DNA of 58,658 nucleotides from Comamonadaceae bacterium 2PF (GCA_005502875.1 SCMV01000024.1:1-58658); one strand, 5' to 3'; counted from the first letter of the stretch, positions 46,242-54,538 are shown. Made by a program: numbers and translations. Notes: generated from the letters alone by a model not told the origin.

Positions 46242-46285
46242 GCAGGTTCCTTGATCGGTCCAGGGTTTACTGAAACGAAAACAAC

Positions 46286-47389
46286 TCAGGTGGCCTGTGC
46301 CGCAGCCAAGGCTGCATCAGAACGGGTCATGGCTTGATCCAGCTCCACGTCATTCAAGATCATCGAGCCATCAGCATCCTTCTCCAGAAGGGGATTGCCG
46401 CTTGTGTCGCGGAGAACTGCCTCCCCATTCTTCTGAACCTTGAACAAAGGCGTGGTCAACACGTCAACCAAGATCGCGGCGATCGCATAGCCGTTCTGAA
46501 CCGAGAGAAGGACTTTCTCACCAACCTTTTGCAACTCGACATCCGGATCAAGACCCAGATCAACGACGCTTTGCACATAGGCGTTGATCTTCTTGAGTGC
46601 ATCCAGGTGCTGAAGGAAGACCTGGTTGATTGAAGAGATCTTGATGTCCAGCTTCTTGGCCCAGTGCTCAACCTTCTCCATGGAGCCTCGGGCCTGAATG
46701 GTCTTGATGGTGGCATCCATCATTTCCTTGCGAGTCACCTTCGCAGCGCTCACAGCCTCCTCCCCGTGTTTGGCATACGCCCACGCGGCAACAGCCAGGA
46801 TCGGAGCGACCACCGCCCCGCCCAGCAGCGCAGTGCCCCCTGCAATGCCCAGCCCGCCCGAAGCAAGCGAGCCGCCACCGATCGCTGCCAGCGTTGCATT
46901 CGTCGCCGCAGCGCCCGAAAGGGTCGAGATGGCGGTGCCCGTGGAGGCAGCAGCCAAGCTCATGACGCCACCATAGACAGCAAAGCCGGCAGAAGCGCCA
47001 GCCACACCCGCACCGGCGATGCTGCCAAGGACGCCGACAGCGGTCGCTGAGTAGCTTTCGATCTGCTGCAACTTGTGCTTGGGAATGTTGAGCTTCAAAT
47101 CCTGGAACTTGCCTTGCTTCTGCAAGCGGCCCATGAGCTCATCAGCCAAGCTCCCAAACTCGTGAAAGCTGGAACCGATTTTCAGCTCCAAGGCCCCGAG
47201 CTGATCCAGCGCAGTCATCGCAGACTTCTCCGCGCCCTGAAACTTGGTGAACTCTTCGTTGTACTGCTTCTTCGCAGAATCAAGGATGTCGCTGGCTTCG
47301 GCGTGAGATGTGTAGCCGTCAATGCTCTTTTTGATTGCGGCTGCAGCAGCAGCGATACCGGCCGCGCCGATGATGAGTGGAATGGGCAT
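46286..47389 (-). CDS. Glycine-rich putative membrane protein
   Basis: 367 residues. A hydrophobic N-terminus (IPLIIGAAGIAAAAAAI) is followed by a charged helical part and a long Gly/Ala-rich stretch at about 115-203 (GAGVAGASAGF, GGGSLASGGLGIAGG) that looks like glycine-zipper membrane helices. A soluble C-terminal third ends the protein. This architecture is seen in pore-forming or membrane-scaffold proteins; no enzyme motif is present. It starts 55 bases after the WYL gene and is followed by the HNH-like gene, in the same direction. Confidence 0.7.
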   Translation of the reverse strand: MPIPLIIGAAGIAAAAAAIKKSIDGYTSHAEASDILDSAKKQYNEEFTKFQGAEKSAMTALDQLGALELKIGSSFHEFGSLADELMGRLQKQGKFQDLKLNIPKHKLQQIESYSATAVGVLGSIAGAGVAGASAGFAVYGGVMSLAAASTGTAISTLSGAAATNATLAAIGGGSLASGGLGIAGGTALLGGAVVAPILAVAAWAYAKHGEEAVSAAKVTRKEMMDATIKTIQARGSMEKVEHWAKKLDIKISSINQVFLQHLDALKKINAYVQSVVDLGLDPDVELQKVGEKVLLSVQNGYAIAAILVDVLTTPLFKVQKNGEAVLRDTSGNPLLEKDADGSMILNDVELDQAMTRSDAALAAAQAT

Positions 47390-47443
47390 GTTGATGTCCT
47401 TCGTGTGAAATGGTTGTTGAGTGTTTGGCCCCGTAGGTGCCGT

Positions 47444-48445
47444 TCAATTGATCGTTTGTGCGGGTTCCGCGAGATAGCGACTGGCAGCCGATCGCAGGCA
47501 TGACGCAACGTCTTCGCGGAGCTCAGGAGGCCCGATAACCTCGACCTCAGCTCCGTACCTCATGATGTCCATGCGCAGTTCGGTGGCGTCGGTGTAGGGC
47601 ACCACCAACTCCAGCCTTTGGTCCTCAAGGACTCTTTGTGTTTGGTTCTTGTGCCACTTCTCCTTGGTCACCCAACGAGCTGCCCAAGGGCTGAAGATCA
47701 GGTGGGCGTGGCGCAGTTCGGGCCCCGCGTACACGCCATAGCCTTCATCGAAGAAGTATCGAACCGACTCCATGCTGCACTCATGCGCTGCCTCGGCCAT
47801 GACGGTGGCCCCGGTGATCGCGTCCAGCGAAAACCGGCGCAAGGCTTGGCGCTCATGGCACCAAGCGTCGAGGTACCAGGTGTTGCGGTGGTGCACCATG
47901 CGCTGCGGGGAGACCATCCGCAAAGTGGCTTCTTCACGTGAGCGCGTGAAGTAATTGATGGTGAGCCTCCACCGTTTGAGCAGGGCCACGCAAACGGCCT
48001 CGAAGCACTCAGCATCCGCGAGACGCCCAGCAGTGGGCATCACATGCAGACGCTGGGAGACGCCGCCTTCGGAGCCATCCGCGTCTCCCAACAGCTCCTT
48101 GATGCGGTCAAGCAAGGGCTCCACATTCCTAGCCAAGGCTCCGTGGGGGTCCAGCTCCGACAAGAGCTGGCTGCAGATCAGAACAGCCAACAGCTCCTTT
48201 TGCGTCAGCACCAAGCCGGGCACTTCGAGCCGATCGCCAACCCTGTTCGAGTCGTCGATGCGGTAAGCGTCCTCGGCGCGGTCGTACTTGATGGCGTATC
48301 CCAGCTGATCTCGCAGAAACGCAAGGTCTCGCTTGATCGTTGCGGGCGACACCTCAAGAACCTGAGACAGGGTCTGAAAGCTGACCTGGCCTCGCTGGCG
48401 CAACATGGCGGCGATCCGCGTGACGCGGGCAGTTTGCGTAGCCAT
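47444..48445 (-). CDS. WYL-domain transcriptional regulator (YafY-like)
   Basis: 333 residues. N-terminal DeoR-type helix-turn-helix (about 6-50, SFQTLSQVLEVSPATIKRDL), WYL domain with the WYL triplet at 190-192 (NTWYLDAWCHERQ), and a C-terminal WCX-like extension (LRMDIMRYGAEVEVIGPPELR). WYL proteins sense a small ligand or nucleic acid and often control defence islands (for example BrxR, CapW). The ATG at 48445 is preferred over a TTG at 48457. It lies between mcrC and the glycine-rich gene, all leftward, so it may control either or both sets. Confidence 0.9.
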   Translation of the reverse strand: MATQTARVTRIAAMLRQRGQVSFQTLSQVLEVSPATIKRDLAFLRDQLGYAIKYDRAEDAYRIDDSNRVGDRLEVPGLVLTQKELLAVLICSQLLSELDPHGALARNVEPLLDRIKELLGDADGSEGGVSQRLHVMPTAGRLADAECFEAVCVALLKRWRLTINYFTRSREEATLRMVSPQRMVHHRNTWYLDAWCHERQALRRFSLDAITGATVMAEAAHECSMESVRYFFDEGYGVYAGPELRHAHLIFSPWAARWVTKEKWHKNQTQRVLEDQRLELVVPYTDATELRMDIMRYGAEVEVIGPPELREDVASCLRSAASRYLAEPAQTIN

Positions 48446-48453
48446 GGTCTCTG

Positions 48454-48630
48454 TCAAACCTGATCAGAGCCGGGGGACTGGCGGCGGCGAATGACCCACT
48501 TCCGGTACAACGAGGCCGCCTCGCTGGCAAGGTAACCGGCGGCGAAGCAGATCGCAAACGCCTTCAGGTGCTCGAGGGGGGAATCACGTTCAATCAGCAT
48601 GTCATGCTCCGTTGTTGATGCGGAGTTCAT
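48454..48630 (-). CDS. Small putative membrane protein
   Basis: 58 residues with one hydrophobic segment (AFAICFAAGYLASEA) and a basic end. Its stop lies 8 bases before the WYL start, and it fills the gap after mcrC. Support is limited to position and composition; it may be a chance frame. Confidence 0.35.
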   Translation of the reverse strand: MNSASTTEHDMLIERDSPLEHLKAFAICFAAGYLASEAASLYRKWVIRRRQSPGSDQV

Positions 48631-48803
48631 GCTGAACAGGCAAAAGCTCAAATGCTGAGCCTTTGCTCCGCCCCCCGTGAATCAGGGGGCACATGACAAT
48701 GATCTTCTTCGGCTCCGCGACTTCCACGGTGGCACGCCTCCACTTGTTGAACTTTTTGTTTCACAAATGGTTACCGAAGGTGGGGCAAAACGCCACTGCC
48801 CAT

Positions 48804-50108
48804 TCAGGGGGCGAATGCTGGGGGCGCAGTGCGTTTTCGCAACGGCAGGCTCAGCGCCTCAAGGCCGATGCATCGATCGGTTTCGAGGTCAAAGGGCAGC
48901 ACCCACAGCTTCATATCGGCCAAATAGCTGAAGACGGGGAGCGGGCGCGTGAAGGCGCGGGTCTTGGGGTGCAGCAAAGCCATCTCACCCTTGGCGCCAA
49001 GGTATCGCTGCCCGTAAGCCAGCAACTGATAGAAGTCCGCTTGAGACAAGCCGAACTTGCCTGATCGGTCGCCCTCATTCAGCAGCTTCCACTTGGTGTC
49101 CAGCACCCAGGCTTCGCCGGCGGATTCCACCAGGATGTCTGGCTCAAGTCGAAAAATCGGTTGCCCGTCGAACTCGCACAGGTACTTGCTGGCTGCTGGG
49201 GTTCGGATCTTGCAATCGGCGCTCAGGGCTTCACGCAGATGGACGGCAACGTGCTGCTCAAACAGCTTCTCCATGGGGAACAGAAGGCTCAGCCCCTTGG
49301 TCTGACCATGAAGTGCTAGCGGCATCGTTTGCAGCAGGATGATCTCGCACCACGGACGTATCGCCTGGTAGTGGGCCATCAGCCTGTCTGTTCCCCATGC
49401 CTTGAAGTCGGCCTGGGTGTTTCGGCTGGCTGGCAGTTCGGCCAAGCGGACGCTCAGTTCATGCGCCAAGCGCCAGTTGTCCGCAGAGGTGGTTTGCTTG
49501 CACACCCGGTTCAGAGTCGATCGAAGCAGCCGGTTTTCTGCTCGGTCGGGCGTGAATACATCGTGGCGAATCTGGAAGCGGTGCTCACGGCCCGGTGGCT
49601 GTCGCAGTTGAGCCATGACGTTGAGTTGACCGCGCATGAATGGCTGCTCTTCCTCCACCCGCTGATAGTTGAAGCGAAGCCCTCGCTGCACGATGTGGTC
49701 CAGTTCCGAGAGGAAGCGCGCCATCACCCATTCGGTCAGCGGTGCATCGAAGGTTTCCAGCGAGGCCACACCGACTTCGCGAGCCTTCAAGTCGAACATG
49801 GACTGGATGAGCCGGCGCAGCAGAGCTCTGCTGGCCAACTTGTCGCTTTCACCCGTGCCCTCGGTGTGTTTGGGCAGGATCTCAACCGTGGTGCCGCATG
49901 GGGTCTGAATGACGCCCACATAGCTGTCCAGGCGAAGGCGCGTTCGGCCGTCCACCCGAACCAGGCTGGCGCCGCCACGACTGAACTGCTCGCTCAACGC
50001 ACACAAGTGGTCGAATGCAGAGGGAGTCACCTGAGCCAAAGCCAGCGAAGGCTCCTTCACGGGATCTGTCGTCAGCGAGGCGTACTCGCAGACGGTCACG
50101 AAGCTCAT
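48804..50108 (-). CDS. mcrC: McrC, nuclease subunit of the McrBC modification-dependent restriction system
   Basis: 434 residues. The C-terminal PD-(D/E)xK nuclease has Asp 323 (LEPDIL), Asp 336 and Lys 338 (VLDTKWK). The N-terminal part carries McrC family phrases such as GVIQTPCGTTVEILPK and QPFMRGQLNVM. It joins McrB rings and cuts DNA with modified cytosines. Starts in a four-base overlap with mcrB (ATGA). All key residues are present and it is probably functional. Confidence 0.93.
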   Translation of the reverse strand: MSFVTVCEYASLTTDPVKEPSLALAQVTPSAFDHLCALSEQFSRGGASLVRVDGRTRLRLDSYVGVIQTPCGTTVEILPKHTEGTGESDKLASRALLRRLIQSMFDLKAREVGVASLETFDAPLTEWVMARFLSELDHIVQRGLRFNYQRVEEEQPFMRGQLNVMAQLRQPPGREHRFQIRHDVFTPDRAENRLLRSTLNRVCKQTTSADNWRLAHELSVRLAELPASRNTQADFKAWGTDRLMAHYQAIRPWCEIILLQTMPLALHGQTKGLSLLFPMEKLFEQHVAVHLREALSADCKIRTPAASKYLCEFDGQPIFRLEPDILVESAGEAWVLDTKWKLLNEGDRSGKFGLSQADFYQLLAYGQRYLGAKGEMALLHPKTRAFTRPLPVFSYLADMKLWVLPFDLETDRCIGLEALSLPLRKRTAPPAFAP

Positions 50109-52690
50109 GCGTCAGACTCAAGTTCGCCCATGCCGATGGTGGCAAGGTAGCTGCCAACATGCATGAACGCTTCGTCGTTGACCGTCCACAAGGGGCGCGT
50201 TGACACCTGCACATCCGAGCCGAAGAGATCGCCTGGATCCACCTCGCGTGCACGGATGAAGCAATACTCCTCTCGCCCCCTCTTGCGATGGTCATTGAGC
50301 ACCCAGCGGATGCGCTCCCAGTCGTCAAAGAAGTACTCCTGCAACTGCGGCAGCACCTGCCAACGGAAGATGTCGGACAAGCGCTCCAGGCTCTTGTCTT
50401 CCCTCAGCGGCATGAACCACGCATGCCCCAGCAGGAAATCTGCCCCCAACAAGGCTTCGATGCGCAGGTTGATCTTGGACAGCAAATCCTGAACGGGGAT
50501 CTGCCCTTCCACCCGCACATCGGCAAGCAGTTCGGGCTGGGGGGGCATCGGCTTGAAGCTGAAACGGCGCCTCAGGGCCACGTCCATGCTGGCCAATGAA
50601 CGATCAGCCGTGTTCATCGTGCCAAGCAGGTAAACGTTGTCCGGCACGCTGAAAGACCGGCGCGAATACGGCAAGGTGGTCGACAGGGATTCCGGTTGGC
50701 CGTCGCGCTTGGAATCCTCGATGAGCGTGATGAGCTCACCAAAGATGCGCGACACGTTCCCTCGGTTGATCTCGTCGATGATGAGCACGTGCGGCAGTGG
50801 CGCCTGTGCAGCTTTGGCAACTTCGACCTTGGGCTTCAGGCCAGCCTTGGTCAATGCGTCGTACAAGTCGGGCCAACGGATTCGGCTGAGTTCATAGACC
50901 GTCTGCAGGGTCAACTGTTTGCCACCGTTCAGGTTCACGATGTCGAAGTTCAGACCTTGCCACAACCACTTCACCGGCAGGCGATGCACATAGTCAGAGC
51001 GCACCTTGCTGGGCACCGCGGGTGTGAACTCATAAGGGCCTGTCACCACACCCACTGCGGAGATGGTGCGCTTGGTGGCCAAGCACACCACCACATCGCC
51101 GGGCTCCATGTTGCGGCTGAAGTTCTCCAGCGACGCCTGCTCTTTGGCACCCAGGTTGTGAACCGCATCGGCCAGGTTCAAGCCTGGAGCCGACAGGTCA
51201 CCTGTCTGCGGCCAGCCAATTCGGGCCTCGTCGTGATCAAAACAGTGCTGCCGGGTATCCATCTCACCGTTGGACTCGCCGATGGACATCTTCCACACCA
51301 CGGCGTCTTGCCGGATCTGCGCCTGCTCATCAAGCGAGCGGTTGCGCCTGGCGTTCTCACACAAGGTCAGGAACACGCCGTCTTCGACCTTGTACTGGAT
51401 GCCTGGCTGTGTTGACTTTCCCGCCTCTGGCGGCACAGCGCGGATGCCTTCCACTAAATCTTCATAGCTGAAGCTTTGATGGAAGGTGACGAAGGCAATG
51501 CGCCCCTCAGCCCGCAGGAGATCGAACTGCTTTTTGAGTCTGTCTCGTCGCTCCTTGGTGGGCAGCGATGCCACGCTCTCGAAAATCTGTGTATCGAGGA
51601 CGCGCAGGGCTTCTTCAATCAGCGCATGCGTTTTGCCCGTTCCGGGGGGGCCAAACAGAATTTGGTTGCGGGGTAGCTTGCTCACCTGCACGTCCTTCTC
51701 TTTTGAATCTGTGGCGCCACCGGCATCAGACTCATCCTCAACCTGGCCGCTGTATGCAGCGATGAAGCGCTCGAAGTCCTGCATGCTGTTCAGCCGCAAA
51801 TACACGGCCTCATGGCCATGGTCTGCTTCCGGGCAGCATGAACGGAGGTTGGAGCTGCGGGTCTCGTGCGCCTTGTATTCACGTTTGACCAACTGCGGAC
51901 AACCGGACACCCATGCCCCCGTCGGGGCGAACAAGCCAACCGTCTTGTCGTCGCGGTTGAACGCGAAGGGTAGGCCGCCCTCTTTCAGCCATGCTCCGAC
52001 CATCTTCTGGGTCTTGTGCCGAAACTCGAAGCGATCCGCATCAGCGGTGATCTCGGTGAGCATTTGCTCGGCCAGCGTGTGCAGCTTCAACCAATCGGTT
52101 CTGGACGCCCAGCACGCTTCGGTTGCCTCCAGCACATTTGAATGGTTGAAGCGCTGGCGCACCTCGGCCTGCAGCGCAGGCATGGTTTCCTGGTTGCTGA
52201 CAAATCGCCCCAGCGACGCACAAAGGTCGCGAGCGTTCAGTACACCCAGAATCGGTTGCGTTTTTCGGTTCTGGTACAGGAAGGCGATCTTCCACTTGAA
52301 GACCGGCCCGAGGTCTGCGTCTTCTACCCCTTGAAGGTCGCCCAGGCTGGCCGCGCGGGCGACATGCATGACGGCCTTGCGAACATTCTCAAAGGCCTCT
52401 GCCTCGGTGGCGCCGTACTTCGATGACCAGGCATGTGCCGAGCCATAGTGGGTGTAGGCATCGCCAGCCTTGTCGGCCAGGTTCTTTCGGGCGTAGATGC
52501 CGAACTTGAACGCTGAGCCTCCCCAGATGGAGCCCAGGGCTTCGGTGCGTTCTTCCAGCCAGTAGGTAAAGCAGTCCTTGCTCTGGGCCTTCGTGTAGTC
52601 ATCCAAAGTCATGGTTGCGAGCCGCTCGGCTGGCCAGGCTGCAAGGAAGTCGTCCCACAGCTTTTCTCGTTCGGCGATGGACAGGCTCAT
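50105..52690 (-). CDS. mcrB: McrB, AAA+ GTPase subunit with an inserted EVE-like domain
   Basis: 861 residues, nearly twice E. coli McrB (459). Residues 1-340 are an unidentified N-terminal recognition region. The AAA+ domain has Walker A GPPGTGKT (347-354), Walker B IIDEINRGN (about 636-645) and GTMNTADRS (near 690). About 150 residues sit between Walker A and B; they begin VWKMSIGES and contain EPGDVVVCLATKRTISAVGVV, the look of an EVE/PUA-like reader of modified bases. It starts in a four-base overlap with hsdS and overlaps mcrC. It would recognise modified DNA and drive McrC. Confidence 0.92.
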   Translation of the reverse strand: MSLSIAEREKLWDDFLAAWPAERLATMTLDDYTKAQSKDCFTYWLEERTEALGSIWGGSAFKFGIYARKNLADKAGDAYTHYGSAHAWSSKYGATEAEAFENVRKAVMHVARAASLGDLQGVEDADLGPVFKWKIAFLYQNRKTQPILGVLNARDLCASLGRFVSNQETMPALQAEVRQRFNHSNVLEATEACWASRTDWLKLHTLAEQMLTEITADADRFEFRHKTQKMVGAWLKEGGLPFAFNRDDKTVGLFAPTGAWVSGCPQLVKREYKAHETRSSNLRSCCPEADHGHEAVYLRLNSMQDFERFIAAYSGQVEDESDAGGATDSKEKDVQVSKLPRNQILFGPPGTGKTHALIEEALRVLDTQIFESVASLPTKERRDRLKKQFDLLRAEGRIAFVTFHQSFSYEDLVEGIRAVPPEAGKSTQPGIQYKVEDGVFLTLCENARRNRSLDEQAQIRQDAVVWKMSIGESNGEMDTRQHCFDHDEARIGWPQTGDLSAPGLNLADAVHNLGAKEQASLENFSRNMEPGDVVVCLATKRTISAVGVVTGPYEFTPAVPSKVRSDYVHRLPVKWLWQGLNFDIVNLNGGKQLTLQTVYELSRIRWPDLYDALTKAGLKPKVEVAKAAQAPLPHVLIIDEINRGNVSRIFGELITLIEDSKRDGQPESLSTTLPYSRRSFSVPDNVYLLGTMNTADRSLASMDVALRRRFSFKPMPPQPELLADVRVEGQIPVQDLLSKINLRIEALLGADFLLGHAWFMPLREDKSLERLSDIFRWQVLPQLQEYFFDDWERIRWVLNDHRKRGREEYCFIRAREVDPGDLFGSDVQVSTRPLWTVNDEAFMHVGSYLATIGMGELESDA

Positions 52691-54015
52691 GACAGGTGCG
52701 GCTCCGGTTGGGCTTGGGCTTCGGGCAGGCGGAGTTGGCCAGAGATGAGGCGGGGGAGGAGCGTGTCTCGGACCTCAGTCAAACCAAGTGCCTGACGCTC
52801 GCTCTCAACTAGCCGATCAAACAGTGCACCGACCACCTCATCAAAGCGCGCCAGCAGCTCGGGTGGTGGTACCAATGCAGGGATGGGTCGAAACGCCTTC
52901 TTGCTGATCTCCATGAAGGTTGATCCATTGGCTCGCCCCTTGATCGCGTCCATGTTCTGGCGGCACCAGAACAACATGAACAGAGGTGACAACGTCCCAC
53001 CTGGCAGCAGGCCGATGTACCCCTGGTTGATGGCGACTGGCATTTGTGCGATCGCCAAGTAGCCAATAGGCGCCCTGGAAGACATCAGCAGCGACCCTGC
53101 GGGCAGCAACCCCGAGCTGATGCGATTCAGTCCTAAATCGCTGATGCGCCTTTCGGTGTCAAGCAAAACCGGCGCGGTGGCGCCAGACAAATCTTTGGGT
53201 GAGGTCCAGCAATGCAGAGGCGGGTCCCAGAAAGCCTCGTTCTTGGTATCTGGCGTCGCGCCACCCACGGTATCAACTGCATCGCCGACTGGCATGACGC
53301 GCCACCCCTTCGGCACCAGCCCCAACTCCGTCTCTTCCAACGCATCAGGGAAGAGCGCGGCGGTGGTTTCGTCCATGCCTTCGGGGGCGCGGCCTGCCAT
53401 CTTGGCGCGCACGGGGTCGAAATCGACGAACCACGACTTGAACAGCGCCTGGGCGATGGCTTCGAGGGTGGCGTTTGTTTCGCGCAGGAGAGTGATGCGG
53501 TCGTCGAACAGTCGCAACACACGCGCGATTTCCTGCTGGCGCACCAGCGGAAACGAGGGAACCTTCAAACCTCCAATTTCTTGAAGATTGAAGTTCGGCT
53601 GAGCTGATTGCGCTGCTGAGCGCAACACCCAGGAACGACAAGCAGGAGCCTGCAACGCATAGTGAATGAAATAAGGATCAGCACTCGTCTCATCAAGCGT
53701 GATGATTCCAACAGCCTGATTGGTGTTTGCGGGCAAATGCTGCGGCAAGACGACTGCGGTCTTGCCTAGATAGACCCCAGCCATCGAAAACAGAACATTG
53801 CCTGAACGAAGCTGCGAGCGCGCCAACTTGGCGTGCGTTTCAGCGTCAATAAACGCGAATTTTGAGACATCAATCGAACCATCCGCCAAGATGGACTCGG
53901 ACTTAATGTAGTTGATGCCACGCTCAACAAAACCTTCCCCTTTTGTAGGTGTGGTTCCTTTGGTGATGCGTAAACATAGCTCCCGAAGCCGAATGGAGCT
54001 GGCCTCAGAACTCAT
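52687..54015 (-). CDS. hsdS: Type I restriction specificity subunit HsdS
   Basis: 442 residues with two target-recognition domains (about 5-165 and 205-380), each followed by a conserved helix (LLRETNATLEAIAQALFKSWFVDFDP, cut short here, and the C-terminal region RDTLLPRLISGQL). TTG at 54021 is rejected in favour of ATG 54015, which has GGGGAGG before it and overlaps the hsdM stop by 11 bases. HsdS directs methylation and cutting, but its partner genes hsdM and hsdR are both broken, so it is orphaned. Confidence 0.92.
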   Translation of the reverse strand: MSSEASSIRLRELCLRITKGTTPTKGEGFVERGINYIKSESILADGSIDVSKFAFIDAETHAKLARSQLRSGNVLFSMAGVYLGKTAVVLPQHLPANTNQAVGIITLDETSADPYFIHYALQAPACRSWVLRSAAQSAQPNFNLQEIGGLKVPSFPLVRQQEIARVLRLFDDRITLLRETNATLEAIAQALFKSWFVDFDPVRAKMAGRAPEGMDETTAALFPDALEETELGLVPKGWRVMPVGDAVDTVGGATPDTKNEAFWDPPLHCWTSPKDLSGATAPVLLDTERRISDLGLNRISSGLLPAGSLLMSSRAPIGYLAIAQMPVAINQGYIGLLPGGTLSPLFMLFWCRQNMDAIKGRANGSTFMEISKKAFRPIPALVPPPELLARFDEVVGALFDRLVESERQALGLTEVRDTLLPRLISGQLRLPEAQAQPEPHLS

Positions 54016-54201
54016 ATCCAAGCCTCCCCAACTTCTGCCGAATCAGCGCATCCAGCTCCGCGCCCTTGGCCATTTGCTCACCCAGCTTCTCGGTGAGCTT
54101 CTGCATCTTCTCGGCAAAGGCTTCGTCGTCGTCCTCCATCTCTTCGGCAGGTCGTGCGCGAGGGTGAGGTCTATCGCTTCTGTCTTCTTGGGTCGGGCCA
54201 T
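54005..54201 (-). pseudogene. hsdM: hsdM remnant: C-terminal tail joined to a foreign N-terminal start
   Basis: From 54201 the frame reads MARPKKTEAIDLTLAHDL, then changes frame at about 54150 into EDDDEAFAEKMQKLTEKL...LGRLGYEF, which is the end of a type I methylase HsdM (the last 45 residues or so). The N-terminal phrase resembles the start of tyrosine integrases found in tRNA-linked islands, but this is from memory. A deletion has removed the rest of both. The stop overlaps hsdS. No active methylase remains in the window. Confidence 0.7.
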
Positions 54202-54211
54202 GCTGGTTCTC

Positions 54212-54266
54212 CGTGTAGCCGCCATGTAGCCACCATGTAGCCACCATGTAGCCACCATGTAGCCAA
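54212..54266. repeat. Right-end 11-bp tandem repeats (possible recombinase arm sites)
   Basis: Five consecutive units of CATGTAGCCAC (three perfect at 54223-54255, the outer two with two changes and one change) lie inside the right junction, 127 bases from attR. The same 11-mer occurs at the left end. Its minus-strand reading creates the artificial peptide MVATWWLHGG, which is not a real gene start. Confidence 0.85.
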
Positions 54267-54393
54267 AAACACCCGTTTTTGGCGAATGGCGATCAACGCA
54301 TCATGCCTCAAAAAAGACCAGAAATGACTCTATGTTGTTGATTTACAAGGGCAATAGCCAACACAGATCAACACACCCAAACAGACAGATACG

Positions 54394-54442
54394 CGGAATC
54401 ATAATCCGCAGGTCAGGGGTTCGAATCCCTGAAGCGCCACCA
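54394..54442 (+). repeat. attR: second copy of the tRNA 3' end
   Basis: 49 bases matching 35798-35846 with a C-to-A change at 54415. There is no 5' half, so it is not a tRNA gene. The chromosome resumes after it. Confidence 0.92.
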
Positions 54443-54452
54443 AAAAATACCC

Positions 54453-54481
54453 AAGGCCCAGCAGCGATGCTGGGCCTTTTT
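54453..54481 (+). terminator. Native tRNA terminator displaced by the island
   Basis: AAGGCCCAGCA pairs with TGCTGGGCCTT around GCGA, followed by TTTTT. Ten bases after the attR end, this is where the tRNA's own terminator would stand before insertion. Confidence 0.88.
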
Positions 54482-54506
54482 CGTTGGCGAGTGCCGCGGC
54501 GTCAAA

Positions 54507-54538
54507 GGGTGTGCATGCCGGGGGGTGTGCATGCCGGG
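54507..54538 (+). repeat. 16-bp tandem duplication upstream of the sensor kinase
   Basis: GGGTGTGCATGCCGGG occurs twice in direct succession; each unit holds the palindrome GCATGC. It lies in the presumed regulatory region of the kinase operon. Confidence 0.7.

Larger units (their letters stand above)
35847..54442. mobile_element. Genomic island in tRNA(CAU), defence-type cargo, no surviving integrase
   Basis: The 18.6-kb segment between the two copies of the tRNA 3' end is the island. Almost all genes run leftward. It contains broken and intact restriction genes, regulators, a kinase, a PLD-like protein, an HNH-like protein and a metallopeptidase. No intact integrase, relaxase or conjugation gene is seen, so it is probably stuck in place. 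Short 11-bp repeats lie just inside both ends. The GC content varies from gene to gene, which suggests the cargo came from several sources. Confidence 0.88.

Noticed and set aside
54202..54258. N-terminal extension MVATWWLHGG of the hsdM remnant
   Set aside because: It is the translation of the 11-bp repeats, not a conserved protein start.
54212..54266. Tandem repeats resembling a CRISPR array
   Set aside because: The units are only 11 bases and directly adjacent with no spacers, and no cas gene is present.
54394..54442. Second tRNA gene at the right end of the island
   Set aside because: Only the 3' 49 bases are present; the acceptor 5' strand and D arm are missing.
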